Positions 55,544 to 64,000 of a stretch of 64,000 nucleotides of DNA are shown piece by piece. Positions within the stretch are counted from its first letter, which is position 1; every line of letters starts with the position of its first letter. Position numbers and translations under genes: made by a program. The stretch lies in NCBI GenBank assembly GCA_947568835.1, contig OX387603.1, forward strand, positions 4,934,701-4,998,700, written 5' to 3'. The stretch is from Protonemura montana (lineage: Eukaryota; Arthropoda; Insecta; Plecoptera; Nemouridae). The notes below the pieces were generated by a model. The model was not told the origin of the DNA, ran no database searches, and saw only the letters and a program-made list of their open reading frames with translations.

Positions 55544-57468
55544 TGAACGAACGTAAGTCCTTTAATTTTGTTGGACGACTGAAATCTGTAACCGCCTACA
55601 GTTTTTTAGGGTCAGGTGAAATTAAGACCTCGTCTACAACGTACCCCAAAATTTTGATCTTCTGATAGCCAAAAGTACACTTTTCTGGATTCAATTTCAG
55701 TCCTGACTCACGAAAACGAAGGAGTACCTGACTCAAGCGACTCTGAGCTTGGCTGAAGGCTGGAGAAGGCTGTTTTGGGTTGATCTGGCTTATACATCGC
55801 GATTTGATAGTATGCGCCGGCCATGTCTAGCTTCGAAAATAGGTTGTTGCCTCCTAATTGGCCTAAAATCTCCTGTACATCCGGTAGTATATATATTTGA
55901 CGAGTCGTGATTTTATTGATCCCGCGATAGTCAATTGCTAATCGATAGCCTTTTGCTCCTTCTTCCCCATTAGCTTTCTTCACTAAGATGGCTCTAGCAG
56001 ACCATGGACTGTCACTAGGCACCACTATTCCCTCATCCAATAATTCTTGCACTATCTCCTCCATGATAGGCTTATGGTGGTGTGGAATTCTGAATGGATA
56101 TTGAGCTACTGGTTTAGAGTCTCCTGTCTCGATATGGTGCTCGGCAATGCTTGTATAACCTAACTTAGTCCCTGGTAGTAAGAATATATCTCTGTACTCT
56201 TCCAAAAGTTGTAATGTTTTTTCCTTCGTTTCTTCATCTAAATGGTCTAGCTTAAAATGTTTGGTTAAATCTACGGGTTCCTTAGGTGTGTCCCCTCGTA
56301 GAGCGTAACCTATCCCTGCTATTATCTTTGGGTTCTCATTCTCTGTAAGTCTAAGGTCAATGGTTTCTAATTGGTATACTTTCCCTAGTCTCGTATTCTT
56401 TGGAATCGTTACGGCGTCCCGCGAAAGATTCATCACCCTTATTTGAGCCTTCCTATCTGCTCTTGATTTAAATAGTACTCGAGATACGGCCAAACCACTT
56501 ATTTGCAATGGTTCCGGTTCTACTATCTGGTCCCCAAGAGTAGCTACTTCCTGAGTTCCTTCTAGCAACATTTCGCAAAGTGGAAGTACCACGATCTCCG
56601 GGCGGTTGCGAATGAAACACGCGCGCTGTGTTTCACTTGCCTGGTTTCTATCTTTAGTTGGTAACTCTTTAGTTTTGGTAGTAGTCTTAATGCTATGGCT
56701 TTCTTTAGACTGGTTTCTGTCCTTAATTGGTAACTCTTTAGTTATGGTAGTAGTCTTAATGCTATCCCCCTCCCTTACTCTATTGGTTTCCCCATTACTT
56801 ATTCGAATAGCGTTTCCGTTCATGGTTATACTAATTTCTCCTGGATTAACTATAACCTTAGTGTCTGCCTGTACCTTATCTTGCCTTTCCACCATACCGA
56901 CGCCTATCTGATCGACAACATTCCCAATGGGTATATCCTGGCCTCCGATAACCACGACATTGGTGTCTAAATTAATTTGGGCACCAAATTTCCCCAAAAA
57001 GTCCACTCCTAGAATGCCATCAATCTCAGTACCCAATAGGTCTGTTGTGCAAACGTAACACTTGAAATGCAAATCTGGCATATCCTTTTGAAAAGCGCAA
57101 AATTTTACCCGGGCGGTCCCTAACAGAGGGATTGGTTCTCCTGTCAGTCCCCTGACTGTCCCTGTGTTTTCTGGGTCCCTGCTAATAAAATCGTCCGGCC
57201 TAACCATACGCGAGCTCACCAACGAAACCATAGCCCCCGTATCAACCAAAAGGCTATATGCGACATTGTAAACATACAAAGTGATTATCCGCAGCACACC
57301 AACCTGTTGTAAATTACAAATTAGTTGTTTTTTATTGCCCTTGCTAAAAAATGAAGACATTTTTACATCATGGTCTTGGGCACGAGCATGATGAGTTATT
57401 AGTTTGGGCGCGGTTGTTGGCTCCAGCACTGCTCTCTCGAATGTCCGCGTCGCTGACAGTGAGTACAA
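55500..57468 (-). pseudogene. Ty3/gypsy pol, broken
   Basis: The minus frame 57468-55708 has a retroviral-type aspartic protease (LLVDTGAMVSLVSS and the later GILGVDFLG) and the first part of a reverse transcriptase (PFRIPHHHKPIMEEIVQELL, DSPWSARAILVKK, YRLAIDYRGINKIT, FSKLDMAGAYYQIA with the first catalytic Asp). The frame then runs into unrelated residues and a stop. Downstream, in another frame, a later RT segment (GLKLNPEKCTFG) and an early connection segment (LKDLRSFIGLAN) are recognisable to about 55500. The part with the DD catalytic pair is deleted, and RNase H, integrase and the 3' LTR are absent. The element is dead. Confidence 0.88.
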
Positions 57469-58613
57469 ATTTGTCTATAAGGTCTAGCACACTGTTCGTG
57501 CCTATGACCTCTACCCCCACAATTTCCACACAGCATATCGTATCCAGCCTTAGAATTTTGCTGGAAGTGCTGGGGAGAGGAATTGCCTCCCGTTGGACCA
57601 TTACCATATGCTGGTTGGTTCATTGGACCGAAATTTCCATTTTGTGGGCCTAATCCTCCTTGGTGTTGTTGAGGATATATTGGAACGTAAGCGAATCGTG
57701 GTTGGTATCCTGCCCCCATGGGTAGGTTCCAGTTCGTATGCGCTGAATTACTATATTGTGGCATACCCATTTGATTACCGAAAGCTGGTGTTTGCTGGTT
57801 GGCCCTGACTCGTGGGTCGAACCCCTGTCGCATATTAAAACTCTGTCCCCCGTTTTGGTAGCTAACATTCTGATTTCTTGTTTCGTGATTATTGGTTTCC
57901 TGTGCTTTAAAAGTTGGGAAAATTGTTTTATGGCCTCCCGCCACATACTCATTCTTTTCCTCGACTTCTGCTACATTAACTGCCGTTTCAAAAGTTGGCG
58001 GTTCCTTCGAAAGAACATATCGCTTAAAACTCCCTCGTATTCCGTGCAAAAATTGGTTCCTCAACGTTTCATCATAAATTTTCCGTCTGATTCTATTTTC
58101 GGTTTCATCGTCCCCTACTCGCAACAAACCCCGACCTTCCACTGCTAGCCTGGCAGCATATGCTTTGACTGACTCGCCCCCTTTCTGCGTACAATTTCTA
58201 AATTTCTGTTCTACAAACTCAGGGAACTCTCTTTTCCTGAATCTTTCCACCAAAATTTCTCTCAACTTATCCCACGTCAACCGTTCGAGAAGTTCCTCTT
58301 TCACAGCGACATAATCTCTTGCCTGCCCTCTAAGTTTTAATTTAGCTATCGCTACTTTTTTGTAACCGTCCCAACCACCTAATTCTCCCGCAATAGAAAT
58401 TCCGTCCAAAAATGTTCCCACAGGTTGAGACCCAGGCTCTCCCGAAAATGACTCTATCATCGCCATCGTTCCTAAAATGTCAGATGCCTGTGTGATTCCA
58501 GCGTTTATTTCCGCTCTACTTTCAGCCCTACTTCCCTCCCTACTAGCAGCCCTACTTTCAACATTATTATTAAATTCCGGGAGGACCATTTCTTGTTCGT
58601 CTGCTTGCGACAT
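57399..58613 (-). CDS. Ty3/gypsy gag
   Basis: The 404-residue gag starts MSQADEQEMVLPEFNNN. A helical capsid-like region (AKLKLRGQARDYVAVKEELL, WDKLREILVERFRKREFPEF) is followed by a Gln/Asn/Pro/Gly-rich stretch. Two CCHC zinc knuckles close the protein: CGNCGGRGHRHEQC and CTHCQRRGHSREQC, both with the CX2CX4HX4C spacing. The pol frame overlaps its end by about 70 nt in the -1 frame relative to gag, consistent with frameshift expression. No obvious slippery site was found by eye. The frame is intact although pol is broken. Confidence 0.88.
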   Translation of the reverse strand: MSQADEQEMVLPEFNNNVESRAASREGSRAESRAEINAGITQASDILGTMAMIESFSGEPGSQPVGTFLDGISIAGELGGWDGYKKVAIAKLKLRGQARDYVAVKEELLERLTWDKLREILVERFRKREFPEFVEQKFRNCTQKGGESVKAYAARLAVEGRGLLRVGDDETENRIRRKIYDETLRNQFLHGIRGSFKRYVLSKEPPTFETAVNVAEVEEKNEYVAGGHKTIFPTFKAQETNNHETRNQNVSYQNGGQSFNMRQGFDPRVRANQQTPAFGNQMGMPQYSNSAHTNWNLPMGAGYQPRFAYVPIYPQQHQGGLGPQNGNFGPMNQPAYGNGPTGGNSSPQHFQQNSKAGYDMLCGNCGGRGHRHEQCARPYRQICTHCQRRGHSREQCWSQQPRPN

Positions 58614-58991
58614 GGTGGGAAAATTTTAATATCACAAAATTACAAGCTTTACAACTCACCCAGAATAATGTTGATCGTCCACATGTTGACCATCGTGTTG
58701 AACCGTCGTGTTGAATGCGGAGCTGGAAACAGCAACTGGATTCGTCTCGGCAGTTGTCCGTCGTTTGTTCTTTATGTTCCTGTTCTTTTTCTTTTTTCTT
58801 TTTTTTTTTCTTTAATGTTGTCTTGAAATGTCTTAACCCTTCGGTAACTTCACTGCCACCAGTTCGAAAACCAATCGAACACTAAATTTACGCACAATAG
58901 TATGACGAGAAAAGAGACAAAAAAAATTTGGTTTTGCGTGACCGAACTTTAAAGGCGCGTGAAAAAATCGAAATCGTACCGTTGCCACCAA

Positions 58992-59345
58992 TGTAACGCC
59001 GGGGTTGACGTTGGGTGGGGAAAAAGGCAATAGTTTAAGTTATAGTCATGGTTTTATTGATTACACGTTAAACCCTGATTATAATTATACATCCTAAATG
59101 ATGGTTACTATTGTTCTACGCAGAGAGCGGTGCGTCTAGTTCCGTGGTAGTTGAAGCTCTGCCGGTCCGAGGCGACGCTAGACGTCTTGAGACCTGCATG
59201 TATTCTGCTGATGCGTGCACTTGATGCAAGATCATCAGTTTAGGCTATAAGGAGTGTGTCAGTCTGACTCTAGGTTAGCTATAGTGTATATCGACTTGAG
59301 CATAGTATAGTGGGGTATGGCTAGGAAAAGTGTAACTTCGTTACA
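58992..59345 (-). mobile_element. 5' LTR of the gypsy element
   Basis: The 354-bp sequence has TGTAAC/GTTACA ends. On minus it starts TGTAACGAAGTTACAC. Immediately internal to it (minus, from 58991) is TTGGTGGCAACGGT, in the position of a primer-binding site. gag starts about 380 nt further on. Minus-strand AATAAAACC near 59050 may be the polyadenylation signal. No second LTR was found in the window. Confidence 0.8.
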
Positions 59346-60024
59346 ATAGATACGCGCATACTTTCGCGTTGAGGAGATTACATCAGTTTCCACAATGACT
59401 CTTTTTCATTGAACTCTTCTTCATTCGACGTTGGTGGTGTCTTCAACTTCTCCCAAACCAAATTTTGGTTTTTTAGGAGGAGCAAGGCCCGAAAGGGAAT
59501 GCAAATCCACTTGCTTCCTCTTCTGTATCTTGAATTGAACTAACTCGTCCAGTGTGGCTCGTATGTGGCAATTTGGTTATTGTTTGTATTTTTGTCTTTC
59601 CTGCGAATTCTTATTATTTGAAGCGGGCTTGCTTCTGAGAGCTTGCACCGCCGTGCGACGCCGCGAAAGCGGCTACCGACTTCCCTACGTGATAACAGTA
59701 ATATGGTTCTAACTAACCCCTTTGTTGCAAGTCGCGACGCCGACATAGTTCCAGCCTACCTACTCTTAGTACGTTCGCATACAGTGGCAATCTTGCTAGG
59801 TCTATTTTTAAGTAAGTGGATTATTAGAAATAAAACCCTTAACTGGGATATTTTCGCCTTGAAAATAAAGAAGTGCAGGATATTCCGAATAATCATAATT
59901 TAATACTGCTTTCCCGTGCATTCACCTGCGTTCCCTCAAAAATTCAAAGTGGGGGTACGGCCAAAAATAAAATTAATAGTGGGTGGACTGCGTACACCCG
60001 CGTGCATTGACCAATACATCACTG
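59346..60024 (-). mobile_element. hAT element, second copy, truncated by the gypsy LTR
   Basis: This is a reverse-complement copy of 44376-45054, very similar throughout (shared TTGCATTCCCTTTCGGGCC in complement and the CAGTGATGTATTGG end at 60024). It stops at the LTR boundary, so its last 400 bp or so are absent. The target duplication on the remaining side cannot be checked. Confidence 0.85.
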
Positions 60025-60757
60025 GATATTTCAATGAAAACCGAAAGTTCGGAGGAAAGCAATGGGAGGGTTCGACGGGTGGTATTCCGATTTTTAACTG
60101 AATTACAAACGTTACGTTGAAATTATAAATGGATTTTATTTAGAAACAGAGTTAATGAAAAATTGGAACATGCGATAAGTTTAGTAAATGACACTTTCGC
60201 AAATAAATGAAACAAAGTATAAAGGTAGTTATGGACAATCACTGAATTTAGAACCGATATGTTTACAAGCATAAAAACGACTCAGCAGTGGAATGGATTT
60301 CTGCAGCACTACACTTGCACAGATTGAAATAAGATTTTAGTTTGACAGCAAAGAATACCAGACTTAGTGTGAAAATGACAAGTTGAACAAAGTTCTGAGT
60401 ACTGATAATAATCCAAGCATGTTAACTTCTGGTGTGAAGATAAGATGGTTTTGTGTGACATTACATCGATTCCAGGACGTTTTAAACTGACACGTGCTAC
60501 TGCAAAAGTCGTCCACATGTGTACAATGATGAGTTAGAAGATAAATCTTATTAAGTTGTATTGTATTTATTATTGTCCCGTTGACTGGTACATTGTACAT
60601 AGTATGATCGTCAAGTTATGATTATGCTATGATTATGCGTATGGTTAGAATAATTTTACATGATCATATGATACATGTAGATGAGTGGTGAAGGATAAAT
60701 GATGTTTAAATAATAAAAATAATGATGGTATGGTTTTGGTGAATGATGCAGATATGA
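60025..60757. other. Intergenic, nothing recognised
   Basis: AT-rich sequence with no recognised gene or element. Confidence 0.4.
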
Positions 60758-60905
60758 GAAAGTTATGATACAGAAATGATACAGTTATGATACAGTTATG
60801 ATACAGTTATGATACAGTTGATACAGTTATGATACAGTTATGATACAGTTATGATACAGTTATGATACAGATATGATACAGATATGATACAGATATGATA
60901 CAGGG
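60758..60905 (-). repeat. 11-bp tandem repeat forming the LINE 3' tail
   Basis: About eleven ATGATACAGTT-type units, the last three being ATGATACAGAT, with one shortened unit. On the minus strand they follow the LINE 3'UTR, so they are probably its terminal repeat. Confidence 0.75.
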
Positions 60906-62992
60906 TTAGATGTTGGGAGGCTGGGTCTATGGTCTAGGTACAGTTCGAGTTTGGTGGTGGTATGGAGGCTAATGGGAGGTGTCATGATTGAGGTATTCTG
61001 AGAGGGTATAGAAGGGGTGTTGGATTAGGAAGGACTTAAGCTGGCTTTCAAACGATGTGAGGGAGGTTGAACTGACGATTGAGGCTGGGAGTTTGTTGTA
61101 CATTATTGTGCAGATGTAGTGGGGGCTATTTGTGAAGGAGGAGTGGGCGTGAGTCGGTAGTCTTATGTTGTTTCTGTTTCTGGTGGTGTGGTGATGGACA
61201 GAGGAGTTGGGGGGGAATTGATCAGGGTGGGTGCGGACATAAGTGGAAGCAATCTGTATGAGTGTGCAGGGGAGTGTGAGGATGGATAGTTTTGTGAAGT
61301 GGGGTTTGGCGGATTGGCGGCGGGAGACTCCTGCTAGGATGCGGATGGCTTGTTTTTGCAGGATAAGGATGCGTTTGGAGGAGGATGAGTTGCCCCAGAA
61401 GAGCAGGCCGTAGGATAGGTGGGAGTGTAAGTGGGCATGGTAGACTAGGAGGAGGGAATTGGGATTGACGATGGGCTTTAGGCGTCTGGGCGGTAATTAT
61501 TGACATCTGTTTTCTTGCCTTTTTTGTGGATGGGGATAATGGTGGATTGTTTCAGTTGGGATGGAAAAGTGCCAGAGTGGAGAGAGTGGTTGATGACTGA
61601 GGATAGGGGGATAGCTATGAGGTCAATGCATTTGTAGAGGATGGTGCCGGGAACGCCATCTTGTCCCTTGGAGGATTTGTATTTTAGAAAGGTGGCAGCG
61701 TGAGTTATTTCAAGAGGGCATGTAGGGGTGAAAACTAGTGGTGGTGGAGCAAGGAGGGATGAATTTGAGGGTTGGTTGAGGCGATTGTGGGGGAGCGGGG
61801 GTGCAACTTTGCCTGCACTTATGAAGAAGTTGTTGAAGTGTTCGGCGATTGAGGAGGCTTCTGAGGTTGTTTGGCCATTGATGGTTAAGGAGATGGGAGT
61901 TGGGGGAGTGGTGGGTGACGAGTGTTTTTTGATGATGTTCCAAGAGGTTTTGGACCTGTTTTTGGAGGAGAGGATGATGTTGTCGAAGTGGTTACGCTTG
62001 GTTGTGCGAATGTTTTTGGCGTGGATTTTTTTGAGGGAGTTGTAGTGGTGTTTGGATTGAGGATTTGGGTTCGATTTAAAGGAAGAGTGAAGTAGTCCGA
62101 GTTCTGAGCCCATCTTACAGATTTTGTGGGTGATCCATCTGTTATCATGGGATTGGCTGGGATTGATTTTTTTGAGTTTGAGGGGGAAAGCTTGGTTGAA
62201 GAGGGAGAGGAAGGTATTGATGAAGAGGGAGTAGATCTCGTCAGTGGAGGTGGCAGTGGACAGGTGTTGCCAATGTTGTTGGGCGAGTAGGGACCGGAAA
62301 TGGATGATGTTGGAGTCCGAGAAGGTGCGTTTGTGCGTCTTGAGAGTGTGGTCAGAACTGGTTGGATATTTGGATTTATTATAGTCACAAAGATAAGATT
62401 CACAGAAGTTGACCTCATCCACACTAAGTCTCGAAGACTCGATGCCCAGGGAGTGTGGTCTTACATCTGAGATAAGAGCGGGAAGGGTAAGGTTAGGTTC
62501 ACAGAAGTTGACCTCCTCCACACTAAGTCTCGAAGACTCGATGCCCAGGGAGTGTGGTCTTACATCTGCGATAAGAGCGGGAAGGGTAAGGTTAGGTTCA
62601 CAGAAGTTGACCTCCTCCACACTAAGTCTCGAAGACTCGATGCCCAGGGAGTGTGGTCTTACATCTGCGATAAGAGCGGGAAGGGTAAGGTTAGGTTCAC
62701 AGAAGTTGACCTCCTCCACACTAAGTCTCGAAGACTCGATGCCCAGGGAGTGTGGTCTTGCATCTGAGATAAGAGCGGGAAGGGTAAGGTTAGGTTCACA
62801 GAAGTTGACCTCCTCCACACTAAGTCTCGAAGACTCGATGCCCAGGGAGTGTGGTCTTACATCTGCGATAAGAGCGGGAAGGGTAAGGTTAGGTTCACAG
62901 AAGTTGACCTCCTCCACACTAAGTCTCGATGACTCGATTCCCAGGGAGTGTGGTCTTACATCTGAGATAAGAGCGGGAAGGGTAGGTTTAGA
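60906..62992 (-). pseudogene. Non-LTR retrotransposon (Jockey/CR1-like) with internal deletion and 33-codon repeats
   Basis: Minus-strand order: six 99-bp repeats (62992-62400), a linker (HKRTFSDSNIIHFRSLLAQQ, IRTTKRNHFDNIILSSKNRS) and the start of the reverse transcriptase (YKSSKGQDGVPGTILYKCID, HSGTFPSQLKQSTIIPIHKK, then NYRP). A break at about 61490 removes the catalytic core. The C-terminal part continues in another frame to a stop at 60969 (HAHLHSHLSYGLLFWGNSS, KQAIRILAGV, YNKLPASI). The element is therefore not functional. The open frame 63226-61478 joins LTR-element sequence to this LINE and is chimeric. Confidence 0.85.
62400..62992 (-). repeat. Six tandem 99-bp (33-codon) repeats
   Basis: The unit encodes, on minus, TLPALIADVRPHSLGIESSR followed by LSVEEVNFCEPN. 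Successive starts lie 99 bp apart (near 62501, 62600, 62699, 62798, 62897). Units differ at only a few bases, and none has a stop or frameshift. The opposite strand is open too, which follows from the shared sequence and is not evidence of a second gene. Confidence 0.92.
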
Positions 62993-63087
62993 TTGGATGG
63001 GAGTGATCTGGGCCACAACTTCTTGGTGCCTTGCGCTTACAAGTCGCCGGGAATCGCCCGCTCCCGCCGAGCACGGTTTTGTAAGCA

Positions 63088-63993
63088 TCACTGGTTTTTT
63101 GATTGAAATAGAGGACAGTTTCTCTTGTAATGGTTTTTGTCGCCGCAACTCCAACATCCAGCTTTCTCGGCGGCGGCGGTCGGCGGGTTCGCGGACGATG
63201 TTGACGGCGAGAACCATGGTGCCCATGCTGGCACATGACTTTGCATGAATGGGTCCAGCGCTGCATAATTAAGCTGTCTATAATTCGGCGTAGCTGCGTA
63301 ACTTGATGATTGTACAGTTGAGATGTTTACGGCTGCACTAGTTGCCACTGCTGCGGCCTCTTCGTGCGAGCTCCAAGCCAACGCCGGCTCAACGCTCCAA
63401 CTGGATGGTGGCGGGGGATGGTAGAGGCGGTCTTGCAGAATATTTGCCTGAACTTCCGGCCCTGCGCGTGCCAACTCTTTCAGGGTTGCAAACGTCCGGC
63501 CATGCAAAAAACGTCGAAACTCTGGGTGCATCTGGTCCATCACCCTCTTCATCTTCACTGCCTCGCCGACCACTTCGCCGATCTGATCGTAATAGCCACT
63601 GATAGCTTGGATGTATGTGGATAGTGGTTCATCTGGGTGGTGGGTCCTAGTGTCTAGTTCCCGTTTCAAAACCAACACGTAATTCACTGCCCCAAACTCT
63701 CTCTGGAGCGCTCGCTTAAACTCGTCCCAATTCACAAAACCTCCGTGAAAGTCCCACCAACGCAGAGCTGGCCCAACCAACGCGACAGGTACAGCCCGGC
63801 TTAACAAGTTTTCATTATTTAAATCTTGAGCTTTGGCGAAACGGCTCAGCTCACTCAAAAACTCACTTGGCGTTTTCTTATCTGCATGGCCGTGGTAAGT
63901 CGGAAGCTCGATCCTAAGTGGCTTCCATCCGTTTTCTTGCTGAGGCTGTCGAATTATCGGCGGAGGGTCTTGCTCAGCGGGGGGCCGAGCCAA
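63088..63993 (-). CDS. LTR retrotransposon gag with one CCHC knuckle (right edge)
   Basis: The 301-residue frame starts MARPPAEQDPPPIIRQ. It has a capsid-like region: ELPTYHGHADKKTPSEFLSE, WWDFHGGFVNWDEFKRALQ, YYDQIGEVVGEAVKMKRVMD and PEFRRFLHGR. It ends with a zinc knuckle CWSCGDKNHYKRNC (CX2CX4HX4C). It differs from the gag at 57399. The sequence after its stop (63087-62993) probably starts the next frame of the same element and is then cut by the LINE at about 62992. The upstream LTR would be off the window, and the start may be further upstream. Confidence 0.75.
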   Translation of the reverse strand: MARPPAEQDPPPIIRQPQQENGWKPLRIELPTYHGHADKKTPSEFLSELSRFAKAQDLNNENLLSRAVPVALVGPALRWWDFHGGFVNWDEFKRALQREFGAVNYVLVLKRELDTRTHHPDEPLSTYIQAISGYYDQIGEVVGEAVKMKRVMDQMHPEFRRFLHGRTFATLKELARAGPEVQANILQDRLYHPPPPSSWSVEPALAWSSHEEAAAVATSAAVNISTVQSSSYAATPNYRQLNYAALDPFMQSHVPAWAPWFSPSTSSANPPTAAAEKAGCWSCGDKNHYKRNCPLFQSKNQ

Positions 63994-64000
63994 ACGCGAG

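Noticed and set aside
62409..63248. 279-codon plus-strand open frame with repeats
   Set aside because: It is the antisense of the LINE 33-codon repeats. The open reading results from the shared in-frame sequence, and no known protein is encoded on this strand.

Overview
The window is nuclear DNA from an arthropod-like animal. Three features support this: genes with several GT-AG introns, a long CCTAA (TTAGG-type) satellite, and a full U2 snRNA gene with metazoan features. No finer placement is possible from the sequence alone. It is a gene-poor, repeat-rich stretch with four conserved host protein genes, one RNA gene and many mobile elements.

Host genes. PHAX, the snRNA export adaptor, lies on the minus strand (first two coding exons 7420-7113 and 588-348; the rest runs off the left edge). 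It is head to head with GID8, a CTLH E3 ligase subunit (plus strand, coding exons 8111-12115). Next is NUP35, a nuclear pore protein (plus strand, 14075-17865). A U2 snRNA gene follows at 21212-21399, and a speckle-type BTB/POZ gene lies at 32388-38986 (plus strand, six coding exons). Each open reading frame runs through phase-compatible splice sites, and GID8, NUP35 and the BTB gene look complete.

Repeats, left half. PHAX intron 1 holds a CCTAA/CCGAA satellite of about 2 kb inside a run of related dispersed elements. A SINE-like family whose head derives from 5S rRNA occurs about seven times, one copy with an 11-bp target duplication. A second family has a tRNA-like head and three copies. 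From 19 to 29 kb, about 27 copies of a hairpin sequence matching the reverse complement of the U2 5' end sit in four arrays, two of them inside a 2.75-kb foldback structure near the U2 gene itself. This is the most unusual feature of the window.

Repeats, right half (40-64 kb). This part is almost wholly transposons. It has a 5'-truncated LINE, a non-autonomous hAT element with an 8-bp target duplication, and an apparently intact PIF/Harbinger element (46585-50805) with perfect 21-bp inverted repeats, a CTG target duplication and two convergent spliced genes (Myb-like protein and DDE transposase). There is also a solo LTR inside a LINE remnant, a hAT relic, a broken Ty3/gypsy element abutting a second hAT copy, a LINE with six in-frame 33-codon repeats, and the gag of another LTR element at the right edge.

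All splice models come from reading phase, splice consensus and homology by eye. No alignment or transcript was available.
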